Below are positions 1 through 8,670 of a DNA stretch of 64,000 nt, in pieces. Both the position numbers and the translations under genes were made by a program. The stretch spans positions 7,004,501 through 7,068,500 of the forward strand of contig NZ_JALDST010000001.1 of the NCBI RefSeq assembly GCF_022747945.1, in the 5' to 3' direction. The notes beneath the pieces are model-generated. The model saw only the letters and a list, made by a program, of their open reading frames with translations, ran no database searches and was not told where the DNA came from. Source of the stretch: Micromonospora sp. R77 (GTDB lineage: Bacteria > Actinomycetota > Actinomycetes > Mycobacteriales > Micromonosporaceae). Numbering within the stretch: the first letter of the stretch is position 1; every line of letters begins with the position of its first letter.

Positions 1-10
1 TGACCTGAGG

Positions 11-163
11 TCAGCGGCCCGGTCCCGATCGGCGCGGCTGGTGGGCGGGGATGATGTGATCGACCAGTTCCACGTACAGTGCGATGAGAAGGGTGTCCAG
101 GTCGGCGATCATGTAGGCCTCACGGTCGACTGTGTGGGAACGTCGATCCTGGACAGCCTTCAT
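11..163 (-). pseudogene. N-terminal remnant of an IS982-like transposase
   Basis: Reading leftward from the ATG at 163 (or 112), the 50-residue product contains MIADLDTLLIALYVELVDH, which resembles the start of actinobacterial IS982/DDE transposases (a D-LDTLxTALYV-type opening followed by a basic PGR-P segment). The frame hits a TGA at 11-13 exactly where homologues continue with a PxLSDAEL stretch, and the next bases still encode Pro-Gln-Val in frame. It therefore looks like a transposase 5' end broken by a nonsense change; the window edge hides the rest. Family assignment is from memory of the motif and is moderate. No terminal inverted repeat was recognised. Confidence 0.5.
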
Positions 164-282
164 CCGTCTTTCACGCAACCACCGCGACGTGTCACACCTA
201 CCACATCAACACCACCGGTGAATTCTGCGTTTGGCCTATCAAACGAGTACGCGGACGGTGTAGTAGTGGACCTCCCGGAGCG

Positions 283-1032
283 TCACGCATACTCCTGTTC
301 CAGGATGGCCAGGTCGCGGTCGGCGAACTGCACGTGCGCCCACTGGTCGCTGAAGATGACTTGCAGGCACTTGACCGCCGTACGTTCGGCGGGCGGCGGG
401 CAGCCGATCGCGGTGTTCGGCCCCCGCACGCGGTCCAGCTCCTCCTGCGTGACCTGCGCCAGATATGCGCGCAGATCGGCGATCCGCTCGGCGCGCACGG
501 CGAGGATTTCGGCGAGGGTGGGCGCGGCCGACTCGTCGATGCCGAACTCGGTGCCGTTGGTGGTGAACGATGCGGGTACGCCGATCGGATGGAACGGGTT
601 CGGGCGAAGGGCCGCCGCGTGGCCATACCAGGCGTCCACGACAAAGATCGTGTGGCGCAGGGTTTGGGCGAGCGACCATTCGTCGTTTACTGATCTGTGG
701 ACGGCTTCCTCTGGCAGCACGCTTGCGCGTCGCAGCGTCGCTTGCCACAGCTCCTCGATGACATCCACCGCATCGCGCATCGTCTCGGGTGTGGTCGGCT
801 GCAGTCGAAGCCGTTCGGGGTGCAGGCGATCCAGCTCGGCCTCGATCAATGGCATGACCTCCACGCCGTTGACGCGCAGGCCGTCGATCGCCCCGTCGAT
901 GTCGGCGTCCAACAGCAGCACGCCACGCATCCGGGCGCCGCTGAGATCCACCTCGCGGAAGGTTGCGCTGGCCATTGACAGGTCGATGAACTCCGCGCCC
1001 TCGTAGTCGGGCTGCTGCACGAATCGCGTCAT
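283..1032 (-). CDS. DinB-like protein with an N-terminal pentapeptide-type segment
   Basis: A 249-residue protein. Residues about 12-60 carry pentapeptide-repeat-like text (FREVDLSGARMRGVLLLDAD); the rest is a DinB/YfiT-type helical bundle with NDEWSLAQTLRHTIFVVDAW in the middle and DQWAHVQFADRDL at the C terminus, where the bundle's histidine ligands normally lie. DinB-superfamily proteins include metal-dependent thiol transferases, so a thiol-linked detoxification role is possible; the substrate is unknown. The ATG at 1032 is preferred over a GTG at 1038 because a TACGAT hexamer lies 6 nt upstream, suggesting a leaderless transcript. The transposase remnant next to it hints that this edge has been rearranged. 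Confidence 0.75.
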   Translation of the reverse strand: MTRFVQQPDYEGAEFIDLSMASATFREVDLSGARMRGVLLLDADIDGAIDGLRVNGVEVMPLIEAELDRLHPERLRLQPTTPETMRDAVDVIEELWQATLRRASVLPEEAVHRSVNDEWSLAQTLRHTIFVVDAWYGHAAALRPNPFHPIGVPASFTTNGTEFGIDESAAPTLAEILAVRAERIADLRAYLAQVTQEELDRVRGPNTAIGCPPPAERTAVKCLQVIFSDQWAHVQFADRDLAILEQEYA

Positions 1033-1038
1033 CGGCAC

Positions 1039-1044
1039 ATCGTA
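1039..1044 (-). promoter_or_regulatory. Putative -10 hexamer for leaderless DinB-like gene
   Basis: TACGAT on the minus strand, 6 nt before the ATG at 1032. Fits the TAnnnT plus 6-7 nt spacing seen at many starts in this window. Confidence 0.4.
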
Positions 1045-1213
1045 GGGGCCCGGTAGGACAAGACCACCAAATCAAGATCCCAGCATTGGGCTGCCCGGAG
1101 GTTTCCGGACAGGGGTTCCATTCGGGACCATTGACCGGGAGCGGAGGAGATAGTAGTGGCACAGTGAAGAGGAGAAATACCGGTCAACGATCTAGGTCCG
1201 GAGTCAGGCTCTC

Positions 1214-1269
1214 GTCCACCTCCACGACCTGGCGGGGTCCGGTCCACCTCGGCGACCTGGTGGGGTCCG
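1214..1269. repeat. Two tandem copies of a 28-bp sequence
   Basis: Copies at 1214-1241 and 1242-1269 both begin GTCCACCTC and end GGGGTCCG, with 25 of 28 positions identical. They lie in the gap between the DinB-like gene and the winged-helix gene, where I see no convincing open frame. No function is suggested. Confidence 0.7.
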
Positions 1270-1319
1270 GAGGGTGGGGCTACCGCCATGTCGCGGGTTC
1301 GGCGTCGGTCCCGGGCCGG

Positions 1320-2429
1320 TCAGGCCGCCGTGGGGGCGTCGACCCGCACCGCCCGGTCCGGCTGATCCGGGCAGGCGAAGGCCGCCAGCCGCTCCGCCTC
1401 CGTCAGCAGCACCTCCTCGACGACCGTGTCGAGCCGGCGGAACGGCCGCACCACCAGCGTCGCCGTCTCGCCCTGCCGGTCGATCGTCCAGGTGCCGGCC
1501 ACGAACCCGTCCATCAGCACGGTGGCGGCCACGGCCGGGGTGATCACCCGCCGGCGCTCCTCGGCACCCAGCACCCGGGTGCGGTCCGCGTACGCGAGCA
1601 GGAGGTTGTCGTACTCCGGCAGCAGTCTGGGCGGGACCGGCGTGTCCGGGTCGGGCCGCTCCGCGTCGGGCAGGTCGAACAGCTCGCGCCCCTGCTCGTC
1701 CCGGAACACCCGCAGCTCGCCCCGGAGCGGTTCGACCACCTCGGCCAACCGGGTCAGCCCCGACCAGGCCTGCACGTCCCGTACGCTCGCCGGCCCGAAC
1801 GCGGCCAGACAGCGGCGGACCAGCACGGCGGGATCCGCCGGGGTCAGCGGCCCCAGCCACTCCTCGGCCAGCGCGCACGGGCCGTCGACCCGGCCACCCC
1901 AGGTGCCCGCCGGCGGCAGGTGCACCAGGGGCAGCAGGTACTGCACCGAGTGCAGCAGGGCGCTGCGGTCCCGGTCCGGCCAGCGCCGCGCCAGCAGCTC
2001 CCGCAGCCTGGTCCGGCTCAGCGGCTCCCCGGCCAGCAGCGTGCCGGCGTACGCCACCAGCTCGGCCGGGTCGACACCCTCGGTGGCCCGGCCCATGAAC
2101 TGCCGCTGCAGCCGCACCATCAGCGGTTGCAGCAGCGGGCGCAGCCAGCGGTAGTCGTCCGCCGCGGTCAGGTGCAGGGTGCCCCGCACAGTCGTCGCCC
2201 GCACCACCTCCCGCCGCAGCAGCAGCCCCGTCAGGTCGTCGCGGCGGAAACCGTGCTGCCGCGACCACAACCCCAGGTAGGGCGCGGTCGGCACCTGGCC
2301 CTGCAGGCCGACCAGCCGGCGCAGCACGTCAAGGGCCGACCGGTCCGTCCGATCGAGCAGGAACTGGCGGGCCAGGGTGGCCCGGTTCACCGCCCGACGC
2401 GACAGCACCGGCGCTGCGGTCCTCGCCAC
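1320..2429 (-). CDS. Winged-helix DNA-binding protein, AlkZ/HTH_42 family
   Basis: A 369-residue protein of the HTH_42 (AlkZ-like) family. Near the N terminus is LVGLQGQVPTAPYLGLWSR; the Q-x-Q arrangement matches the catalytic QxQ motif of AlkZ/AlkX DNA glycosylases, followed by repeated winged-helix units and the typical LPEYDNLLLAYADR segment. AlkZ enzymes remove bulky alkylated or crosslinked bases; many actinobacterial relatives are uncharacterised, so the glycosylase role is inference. The GTG at 2429 is chosen because a GGGAGGGG Shine-Dalgarno sits just upstream; a longer frame to 2459 lacks one. It is separated from its neighbours and probably monocistronic. Confidence 0.85.
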   Translation of the reverse strand: MARTAAPVLSRRAVNRATLARQFLLDRTDRSALDVLRRLVGLQGQVPTAPYLGLWSRQHGFRRDDLTGLLLRREVVRATTVRGTLHLTAADDYRWLRPLLQPLMVRLQRQFMGRATEGVDPAELVAYAGTLLAGEPLSRTRLRELLARRWPDRDRSALLHSVQYLLPLVHLPPAGTWGGRVDGPCALAEEWLGPLTPADPAVLVRRCLAAFGPASVRDVQAWSGLTRLAEVVEPLRGELRVFRDEQGRELFDLPDAERPDPDTPVPPRLLPEYDNLLLAYADRTRVLGAEERRRVITPAVAATVLMDGFVAGTWTIDRQGETATLVVRPFRRLDTVVEEVLLTEAERLAAFACPDQPDRAVRVDAPTAA

Positions 2430-2521
2430 CGGGCCCCCTCCCGACGACGGCCGGCACACCCGACCGGCCCGTACGGCAGGAGGCTAACCCGGACCCCCGA
2501 CAGGACCCCGGAGCCGTCCGC

Positions 2522-3070
2522 TCAGCTGGCGCCGTAGCCGCGCGCGACGATCTGCTCGGCGGAGCGGGCGTACACCTCGGGGTCCTGCGGGGCCCAGGTG
2601 CCCAGCCCGTCGACGTAGCGGTTGAACATGCAGAACGCGGCGGCGATCAGCACCGTGTCGTGGATCTCCAGGTCGGTCGCGCCCGCCGACCGGGCCGCGT
2701 CCACCAGCTCGGCGGTGACCTCCCGGCCGCTGCGCTGCACCGCCGCGGCGATCCGCAGCAGGGCGCGCAGCTTGTCGCTCACCGGCGCGCTCGACAGGTC
2801 CCCGCGGACCTGCTCCACCAAGGTCATCCCGGTCGGCAACTGGGCGGCGGCGAACGCCGAGTGCGACGAACAGCAGAACGTGCACTCGTTCAGCCCGGAG
2901 ACGTACGCGGCGATGAGTTCCCGCTCGCCGGGCGTCAGCGTGGGGTGCGGGGCCCGCAGCAGCACCTCGGCGAGCTGACCGAGCGGCTTCGCGGTCTCCG
3001 GACGGTACGTCAGCGGCCCGTTGATCCCGGGGTGCGTCTTCTCGTCGATACCGAGGTCGATGTGCGCCAC
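2522..3070 (-). CDS. Carboxymuconolactone decarboxylase / AhpD-fold protein
   Basis: A 182-residue AhpD-fold protein. The stretch LNECTFCCSSHSAFA gives the E-x(1)-C-x(2)-C-x(3)-H pattern of the peroxidase-related CMD family, whose paired cysteines act in alkylhydroperoxidase chemistry. The N-terminal part (HPGINGPLTYRPETAKPLGQLAEVLLR) is typical of the longer peroxidase-related subgroup. The GTG at 3070 is preferred because GGAG lies 8 nt upstream; in-frame GTGs at 3079 and 3097 have no ribosome-binding site. Substrate and electron donor cannot be read from the sequence. Confidence 0.85.
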   Translation of the reverse strand: MAHIDLGIDEKTHPGINGPLTYRPETAKPLGQLAEVLLRAPHPTLTPGERELIAAYVSGLNECTFCCSSHSAFAAAQLPTGMTLVEQVRGDLSSAPVSDKLRALLRIAAAVQRSGREVTAELVDAARSAGATDLEIHDTVLIAAAFCMFNRYVDGLGTWAPQDPEVYARSAEQIVARGYGAS

Positions 3071-3270
3071 GTTCCCCACTCCGCTGGTGCCGGCCACCGG
3101 TCACCGGCGACGTCGAATCCGATCGATGACCAGACCTTGTCAGCGGCACCGCGCACGAGGCAACTCCGATCGTGCGCACCTGCCCGGCTGCCCGCCGCCC
3201 GACAGCCGGGTCCGGCGCGTGCCGACGGCGCGGGCCGGAACGCCCGATCGGGGCGCAGCTCGCCGCGACG

Positions 3271-3483
3271 TCAGCCGACGAGGAAGATCAGCGCCAGCCA
3301 GGCACCCACGATGAGGATCAGCGCCGCCGCCAGCACCCAGGTCGGCACCGTGTACTCGCCCCGGCGGTTCCGCTCGACCTCGGCGCGGATCTTCTCCCGC
3401 CGGCGGTCGATCCAGTTGAGCTTCTCGGTGCCGGTCGACTTCTCGGCACCGCGACCGCGGTCAGAGGGTTCGGAAGTGTTCAT
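3271..3483 (-). CDS. Small single-pass membrane protein downstream of pafA
   Basis: Seventy residues: a charged N-terminal half (RRREKIRAEVERNRRGEY) followed by one hydrophobic helix at about residues 47-69 (VLAAALILIVGAWLALIFLVG). It is probably an integral membrane protein with the basic half in the cytoplasm. It lies 60 nt after pafA on the same strand, so co-transcription is possible. No family function is recognised. Confidence 0.75.
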   Translation of the reverse strand: MNTSEPSDRGRGAEKSTGTEKLNWIDRRREKIRAEVERNRRGEYTVPTWVLAAALILIVGAWLALIFLVG

Positions 3484-3543
3484 CGCGACGCCAGCGTACC
3501 GGTGCCGGGGCGGCCGGTGCCCACAGCACCGGCCGCCGCACCG

Positions 3544-4902
3544 TCACATGCTCGCGATGAGCCGCTCCACCCGCTCGTCGTACGCCCGGAACGGGTCCTT
3601 GCACAGCACCGTGCGCTGCGCCTGGTCGTTCAGCTTCAGGTGCACCCAGTCGACGGTGAAGTCCCGCCGCTTCTCCTGCGCGTGCCGGATGAACTCGCCG
3701 CGCAGCCGCGCCCGGGTCGTCTGCGGCGGCGTCTCCTTCGCCTCGAAGATCTCCGGGTCGGTCGCCACCCGGTCCACCTCACCGCGCCGCTCCAGCAGCC
3801 CGTACAGGCCACGCCCGCGCCGCAGGTCGTGGTACGCCAGGTCCATCTGCGCCACCCGCGGATGCGACAACGGCAGGTCGTGCCTGCGCTGGTACCGCTC
3901 GATCAACCGCAGCTTCGTCACCCAGTCGATCTCCCGGGCCACCGGGTCCAGGTCACCCGTCTCCACCGCCCGCAGCACCCGGCCCCAGAGCTCCACCACC
4001 CGCTTCGCGGTCTGGTCGCCGCCCCGCCGCTCCACGAACTCGGTCGCCTTGGCCAGGTATTCCTGCTGGATCTCCAGCGCGCTGACCTCCTTGCCCGAGG
4101 TCAGCCGCACCTTCCGCCGGCCGGTGATGTCGTGCGACACCTCCCGGATGGCCCGGATCGGGTTCTCCAGCGTCAGGTCCCGCAGCACCACCCCGGCCTC
4201 GATCATCCGCAGCACGATGTCGGCCGTGCCGACCTTCAGCAGCGTGGTGACCTCGTTCATGTTCGAGTCGCCGACGATCACGTGCAGCCGGCGGTACCGC
4301 TCGGCGTCCGCGTGCGGCTCGTCCCGGGTGTTGATGATCGGGCGGCTCCGGGTGGTCGCCGACGACACCCCCTCCCAGATGTGCTCGGCCCGCTGCGACA
4401 GGCAGTAGACCGCGCCCCGCGGGGTCTGCAGCACCTTGCCCGCCCCGCAGATCAGCTGCCGGGTCACCAGGAACGGGATCAGCACATCCGCGAGCCGGCC
4501 GAACTCGCCGTGCCGGGACACCAGGTAGTTCTCGTGGCAGCCGTACGAGTTGCCGGCCGAGTCGGTGTTGTTCTTGAACAGGTAGATCTCACCGGCGATG
4601 CCCTCGTCGTGCAGCCGCTTCTCCGCGTCGACCAGCAGACCCTCCAGGATCCGCTCGCCGGCCCGGTCGTGGGCCACCAGGTCGGTGACCGAGTCACACT
4701 CGGGGGTCGCGTACTCGGGGTGCGAGCCCACGTCCAGATAGAGGCGGGCACCGTTGCGCAGGAACACGTTGCTCGACCGGCCCCACGACACCACCCGCCG
4801 GAACAGGTACCGCGCGACCTCGTCGGGGGAAAGCCGGCGCTGCCCGCGGTAGGTGCAGGTGACGCCGTACTCGGTCTCGAGGCCGAAGATTCGCCGCTCC
4901 AT
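3544..4902 (-). CDS. pafA: Pup--protein ligase PafA
   Basis: A 452-residue glutamine-synthetase-like ligase that joins the C-terminal glutamate of Pup to lysines of target proteins using ATP. The start [16 protein letters not shown] and the conserved [24 protein letters not shown] segment identify the PafA/Dop family. PafA rather than Dop is indicated by the short spacing between the ETEYG motif and [18 protein letters not shown], without the Dop-specific insertion. The later [15 protein letters not shown] block is also conserved. A TAATGT hexamer ends 6 nt before the ATG, so the mRNA is probably leaderless. It is split from prcA by an opposite-strand dehydratase gene but belongs functionally to the proteasome locus. 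Confidence 0.97.
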   Translation of the reverse strand: MERRIFGLETEYGVTCTYRGQRRLSPDEVARYLFRRVVSWGRSSNVFLRNGARLYLDVGSHPEYATPECDSVTDLVAHDRAGERILEGLLVDAEKRLHDEGIAGEIYLFKNNTDSAGNSYGCHENYLVSRHGEFGRLADVLIPFLVTRQLICGAGKVLQTPRGAVYCLSQRAEHIWEGVSSATTRSRPIINTRDEPHADAERYRRLHVIVGDSNMNEVTTLLKVGTADIVLRMIEAGVVLRDLTLENPIRAIREVSHDITGRRKVRLTSGKEVSALEIQQEYLAKATEFVERRGGDQTAKRVVELWGRVLRAVETGDLDPVAREIDWVTKLRLIERYQRRHDLPLSHPRVAQMDLAYHDLRRGRGLYGLLERRGEVDRVATDPEIFEAKETPPQTTRARLRGEFIRHAQEKRRDFTVDWVHLKLNDQAQRTVLCKDPFRAYDERVERLIASM

Positions 4903-4908
4903 GATGTG

Positions 4909-4914
4909 ACATTA
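4909..4914 (-). promoter_or_regulatory. Putative -10 hexamer, leaderless pafA
   Basis: TAATGT on the minus strand, ending 6 nt before the pafA ATG at 4902. A perfect TAnnnT match at the spacing expected for a transcript that starts at the start codon. Confidence 0.5.
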
Positions 4915-5012
4915 GCCGCCCGAGGCCCCGGATGGGCAGCGTCTCATCGGCGTACGTCACCCGGTACCGCCCCGCACCACCCGTCCCGCCGCCACGGCGG
5001 CCGGCGAGCCGG

Positions 5013-5018
5013 TACAGT
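5013..5018 (+). promoter_or_regulatory. Putative -10 hexamer, leaderless sugar dehydratase gene
   Basis: TACAGT ends 6 nt before the GTG at 5025. The pafA and dehydratase promoters lie back to back about 100 bp apart in a divergent intergenic region. Confidence 0.5.
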
Positions 5019-5024
5019 CCAGCC

Positions 5025-6002
5025 GTGCGGATCCTGGTCACCGGCGGTGCCGGCTTCATCGGCTCGGCGTACGTCAGGCGGCTGCTCACCGGCGCGGAAC
5101 CCGACCTCGACGTCGACGCGGTCACCGTGCTGGACGCGTTCACCTACGCCGGCACCGAGGGCAGCCTGGACCCCGTCCGCGCCGACCCCCGGCTGCGCGT
5201 CGTCCGCGGCGACATCCGCGACGCGCCGCTGGTCGACGCCACCGTCGCCGGCCACGACGTCGTCGTCCATCTCGCCGCCGAGTCCCACGTGGACCGCTCC
5301 ATCACCGGCGCCGCCGCCTTCGTCGGCACCAACGTGCTCGGCACCCAGACCCTGCTGGACGCCGCCCGGCGGCACGGCACCCGCCGCTTCGTGCACGTCT
5401 CCACCGACGAGGTCTACGGTTCCATCGGCACCGGCTCCTGGACCGAGCACGCGCCGCTGGACCCCAGCTCGCCCTACTCGGCGTCGAAGGCCGGCGCGGA
5501 CCTGCTGGTCCTCGCCCAGCACCGCACCCACGGCCTCCACGTCGTGGTCACCCGGGGCGCGAACACCTACGGGCCCTGGCAGTACCCGGAGAAGATCGTG
5601 CCGCTCTTCGTCACCAACCTGCTCGACGGGCACGACGTGCCGCTCTACGGCGACGGCGGGAACGTCCGGGACTGGCTGCACGTCGACGACCACTGCCACG
5701 GCATCGCGCTGGCCCAGACCCGGGGCCGCCCCGGCGGCGTCTACCACCTGGGTGGCGGCACCGAACTGACCAACCGGGAACTCACCGGGCGGCTGCTGGC
5801 CGCCTGCGGGGCCGGCTGGGACCGGGTCCGGCCGGTCGCCGACCGCAAGGGCCACGACCGGCGCTACTCGCTCGACACCGGCACCAGCCGGCGGGAACTC
5901 GGCTGGTCCCCCACCGTCGACCTCGACCGGGGGCTGGCCGACACCGTCGACTGGTACCGCACCCACCGCGCCTGGTGGGAGCCCCTCACGCCGCGCCGCT
6001 GA
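5025..6002 (+). CDS. rmlB: dTDP-glucose 4,6-dehydratase (RmlB-type SDR)
   Basis: A 325-residue extended short-chain dehydrogenase. The N-terminal ILVTGGAGFIGSAYVRRLL is the NAD-binding GxxGxxG; STDEVYGSI and SPYSASKAGADLLV supply the active-site TDE and YxxxK; RGANTYGPWQYPEKIVPLFV and YGDGGNVRDWLHVDDHCHGI match the dTDP-glucose 4,6-dehydratase signature. It would convert dTDP-glucose to dTDP-4-keto-6-deoxyglucose for rhamnose or other deoxysugars. The GTG start gives a product beginning directly at the Rossmann fold. It stands alone among proteasome genes on the opposite strand, with no rmlA, rmlC or rmlD in the window, so its pathway role is inferred from sequence only. Confidence 0.88.
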   Translation: MRILVTGGAGFIGSAYVRRLLTGAEPDLDVDAVTVLDAFTYAGTEGSLDPVRADPRLRVVRGDIRDAPLVDATVAGHDVVVHLAAESHVDRSITGAAAFVGTNVLGTQTLLDAARRHGTRRFVHVSTDEVYGSIGTGSWTEHAPLDPSSPYSASKAGADLLVLAQHRTHGLHVVVTRGANTYGPWQYPEKIVPLFVTNLLDGHDVPLYGDGGNVRDWLHVDDHCHGIALAQTRGRPGGVYHLGGGTELTNRELTGRLLAACGAGWDRVRPVADRKGHDRRYSLDTGTSRRELGWSPTVDLDRGLADTVDWYRTHRAWWEPLTPRR

Positions 6003-6019
6003 AGGGCTCCCCCTTCGGC

Positions 6020-6859
6020 TTACGCCTCCGGCTGCTCCGTCTCGGTCTGCTGACCCTCCAGGTCGGCGGAGGCGGCCGACGTGGTCGGCTTGTGCGCCTC
6101 CTCCGTCGGCACGGTCGGGGTCTTCGCCCGCCCTGCAGCCGGCGCCGTGTCGGCGTCGGCCTCACCGTCCAGCAGCGCGGTCAGCGCCGCCCCGGTGATC
6201 CGGCGGAACGTGCGCCCCACCCGACGCCGGTCGAGGACCGCCACCTCCAGCTGGTGGGCGGCGATCGTCCGGGGCGAACCACCCTCCCCGCCGACACTGC
6301 CCAGCGCCTTCACCGCCGCCCGGACCGCCTCACCGATCGACATGTCCGGCCGGTGCTCCGCCTTGAGCACCCCGGAGATCGCCTCGGCCTGGCCGCCCAT
6401 CGCCATCCGGCCCGGCTCGTCGTTCACCGAGCCGTCGTACGTCAGCCGGTAGAGCGCGTCGTCCTCCGGCGTGCCACCGACCTCCGCCACGCAGATCTCC
6501 ACCTCGAACGGCTTCGACTGCTCGGTGAAGATGGCACCCAGCGTCTGCGCGTACGCGTTCGCCAGCGCCAGCCCGGTCACGTCGCGGCGGTCGTAGCTCA
6601 GGCCGTTCAGGTCGGCCATCCGCACGCCGGCCCGGCGCAGGTTCTCGAACTCGTTGTACCGGCCCACCGCGGCGAAGCCGATCCGGTCGTAGATCTCACT
6701 GACCTTGTGCAGGGTGCTGGAGAGGTTCTCCGCGACGAAGAGCACCCCACCGGCATAGCTGAGGACCACGGCGCTGCGGCCCCGGGCGATGCCCTTGCGG
6801 GCCAGCTCGGAGCGGTCGCGCATGATCTGCTCGGGCGAGGCGTAGAACTGCATGGCCAC
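6020..6859 (-). CDS. prcA: 20S proteasome alpha subunit PrcA
   Basis: A 279-residue alpha subunit forming the outer rings of the 20S core, gating entry to the proteolytic chamber. The N-terminal [22 protein letters not shown] is the conserved actinobacterial alpha-type gate and H0 helix, followed by [19 protein letters not shown] and the [22 protein letters not shown] segment. No N-terminal catalytic threonine is present, as expected. The C-terminal tail (about 45 residues) is Thr/Ala/Glu rich and ends TEQPEA, probably disordered. GTG 6859 is chosen over ATG 6853 because AAGGAG lies 10 nt upstream. It follows prcB by 58 nt. Confidence 0.96.
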   Translation of the reverse strand: MAMQFYASPEQIMRDRSELARKGIARGRSAVVLSYAGGVLFVAENLSSTLHKVSEIYDRIGFAAVGRYNEFENLRRAGVRMADLNGLSYDRRDVTGLALANAYAQTLGAIFTEQSKPFEVEICVAEVGGTPEDDALYRLTYDGSVNDEPGRMAMGGQAEAISGVLKAEHRPDMSIGEAVRAAVKALGSVGGEGGSPRTIAAHQLEVAVLDRRRVGRTFRRITGAALTALLDGEADADTAPAAGRAKTPTVPTEEAHKPTTSAASADLEGQQTETEQPEA

Positions 6860-6917
6860 GGCGGCGGTTCTCCTTCAAGCTGTGCGGGCGACTGCTGAGT
6901 GTGGTGCGGGAGCGGGA

Positions 6918-7757
6918 TCAGCCGCCCGGGTTCTCCATCCGGCGGGACACGACGCCCTCGGCGACCTCCGCCGTCTCGGCGTCGGTGAGCCGGTGCGTGC
7001 CGTCGGCCGTCGCGGTCATCACCACCGGGTAGATCCGCCGGGTCAGGTCCGGGCCGCCGGTCGCCGTGTCGTCGTCGGCCGCGTCGTAGAGCGCCTCGAC
7101 CGCGAGCCGGACCGCCTCGTCGATGGACAGACCGGTCCGGAACCGCTTCTTCAGCGCCGACTTGGCGAACAGCGAACCCGAGCCGATCGCGTCGTAGCCG
7201 GTCTCCTCGTAGGGGCCGCCGGTGACGTCGAAGCTGAAGATCCGACCGGCCCGCGCCGGGTCGCTCGCGGCCAGGTCGAAACCGGCGAAGAGCGGGATCA
7301 CCGCGAGGCCCTGCATCGCCGCGCCCAGGTTGCCGCGGATCATCGAGGCCAGCCGGTTCGCCTTGCCGTCGAGGGAGAGCATCGCGCCCTCGATCTTCTC
7401 GTAGTGCTCCAGCTCCACCTGGAACAGTCGCATCAGCTCGATGCCGATGCCGGCGGTGCCCGCGATGCCGACCAGCGAGTACGCGTCGGCGGGGTGCACC
7501 TTCTCGATGTCGCGCTGCGCGATCAGGTTGCCCATCGTGGCCCGCCGGTCGCCGGCCATCACCACGCCACCGGCGGCCGAGATGGCCACGATGGTGGTCG
7601 CGTGCGGCGCCAGGTCGGCGGCCATGCCGGGGGGCAGCGGCCGTCGGCCCGGCAGCATCTCGGGGGCCACCTTGCTCAGGAACGCTGTGAAGGAGGACGT
7701 CCCCGCGTTGGTGAACACATCTGGTAGACGCCCGGATGGATCAAAACCCGCTGCCAC
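6918..7757 (-). CDS. prcB: 20S proteasome beta subunit PrcB with propeptide
   Basis: A 279-residue beta subunit carrying the peptidase active site. The first 53 residues form a propeptide ending LAPHA; cleavage would expose Thr54 of TTIVAI as the catalytic nucleophile, followed by [21 protein letters not shown] with the conserved Asp and Lys/Arg positions. The propeptide length is similar to mycobacterial PrcB. The GTG at 7757 is supported by GAGAGGA 5-6 nt upstream, even though this start lies 82 nt inside the preceding endonuclease-like gene on the same strand. It assembles with PrcA into the 28-subunit core that degrades pupylated proteins. Confidence 0.96.
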   Translation of the reverse strand: MAAGFDPSGRLPDVFTNAGTSSFTAFLSKVAPEMLPGRRPLPPGMAADLAPHATTIVAISAAGGVVMAGDRRATMGNLIAQRDIEKVHPADAYSLVGIAGTAGIGIELMRLFQVELEHYEKIEGAMLSLDGKANRLASMIRGNLGAAMQGLAVIPLFAGFDLAASDPARAGRIFSFDVTGGPYEETGYDAIGSGSLFAKSALKKRFRTGLSIDEAVRLAVEALYDAADDDTATGGPDLTRRIYPVVMTATADGTHRLTDAETAEVAEGVVSRRMENPGG

Positions 7758-8344
7758 GTGGTTCCTCTCAGGTACGTGATCGCCCTGGCCAGCCTCGCGG
7801 GACTGTCACGGAACTGGCCAAGACCACCGTTGCAGTTGAAGCAGAGTATCCCGCGCACCCACCCGGTGCGATGATCGTGGTCCAGATGTTGCGGATCTTC
7901 ACCGCCGCAGATCGCACACACGCCGCCCTGCTCGGCGAGGAGCTCCTGGAACTCCTTCTCCCCCACCCCGTAGCGCCGGCGCAGGTGGTACTCGCGTGTG
8001 CCGCCGTAGAGCCGCTGCGCTGTCTCCTTACCGCGTGCGTTGTGGCAGGGCTTGCAGTAAGTGTGCCGTCCGCTGGCCTTCCTGGTCCGGGGAAAGTCCT
8101 CGAGTGGCTTCATCTGGTCGCAGTCCGGGCACCACTTCAGACCCTGCGGAACAGGCGCAAGCGGCTTCTTCTGCGCCGCGATCCCGCGCTTGCGGCGGCT
8201 CGCCTCGGAGCGGGCCGCCGCGCAGTTCTTGCAGTAGTAGGCGAGTCCGTCCGCCCGTCGTCGGTTGCGATGGAACTCGGTGACGGGCAGTACGCGCTCA
8301 CATTGCGGGCATAATTTGTCCGACCCGCCGAGCGAATCGGACAT
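7676..8344 (-). CDS. Endonuclease VII-like HNH protein inside the proteasome operon
   Basis: A 222-residue zinc protein. It has three CxxC units: [17 protein letters not shown] with [29 protein letters not shown] with [11 protein letters not shown], and VCAICGG preceding [26 protein letters not shown]. The last block (C-x2-C, DHDH, C-x2-C-N) matches the recombination endonuclease VII family (HNH/beta-beta-alpha metal fold). The ATG at 8344 has AGGGG upstream and lies 5 nt after pup, so it is in the pup-prcB-prcA operon. Its 3' end overlaps prcB by 82 nt. A gene of this family at this position is also known in Streptomyces; its role in protein degradation is unknown. Confidence 0.92.
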   Translation of the reverse strand: MSDSLGGSDKLCPQCERVLPVTEFHRNRRRADGLAYYCKNCAAARSEASRRKRGIAAQKKPLAPVPQGLKWCPDCDQMKPLEDFPRTRKASGRHTYCKPCHNARGKETAQRLYGGTREYHLRRRYGVGEKEFQELLAEQGGVCAICGGEDPQHLDHDHRTGWVRGILCFNCNGGLGQFRDSPARLARAITYLRGTTWQRVLIHPGVYQMCSPTRGRPPSQRS

Positions 8345-8349
8345 TACCC

Positions 8350-8562
8350 CTATTCCCCGCCTTTCTGGACATAGCCCCTCACGAATTCTTCGGCGTTCTC
8401 CTCGAGGACGGAGTCGATCTCGTCGAGGAGGTCGTCGACGTCCTCGGTGATCTCCGCGTGCCGCTCGGCAACCTCGGGGTTGGCCTGCGCGGTGACGTCC
8501 TCGATCTCCTCGCCCTGGGTCGACTTGCCGGACTGGGTCTGGCCGCCTTCTTGCGTCGCCAT
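8350..8562 (-). CDS. pup: Prokaryotic ubiquitin-like protein Pup, ending GGE
   Basis: Seventy residues, largely acidic and predicted disordered or coiled, with the conserved VDDLLDEIDSVLEENAEEFVRGYVQKGG core that binds the Mpa/ARC coiled coil and PafA. The last three codons read Gly-Gly-Glu before TAG at 8350. Many Pups end in Gln and need deamidation by Dop before ligation; this one already carries the glutamate and so should be ligation-ready. A GGAGGAGG ribosome-binding site lies about 9 nt before the ATG. First gene of pup-endoVII-prcB-prcA. Confidence 0.97.
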   Translation of the reverse strand: MATQEGGQTQSGKSTQGEEIEDVTAQANPEVAERHAEITEDVDDLLDEIDSVLEENAEEFVRGYVQKGGE

Positions 8563-8593
8563 CTCGGTGCCTCCTCCACGATCGCCTGCGATG

Positions 8594-8599
8594 AACTTA
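8594..8599 (-). promoter_or_regulatory. Candidate -10 element for the pup-proteasome operon
   Basis: TAAGTT on the minus strand about 32 nt before the pup ATG, leaving a short leader that contains the strong GGAGGAGG. It lies between the dop terminator hairpin and pup, consistent with an independent promoter for the core-particle operon. Confidence 0.35.
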
Positions 8600-8619
8600 C
8601 CTCGCGGGAGCGACGAAAA

Positions 8620-8654
8620 GCCCGTCGCGCGCCGGGTTCCGGCGCGCGACGGGC
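8620..8654 (-). terminator. Intrinsic terminator after dop
   Basis: Perfect 16-bp stem (8620-8635 with 8639-8654) and a 3-nt loop. On the minus strand the stem is followed by CTTTTC, a short T-run. It lies just after the dop stop codon and separates dop from pup transcription. Confidence 0.8.
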
Positions 8655-8670
8655 CCGCGTACGTGAGGGG

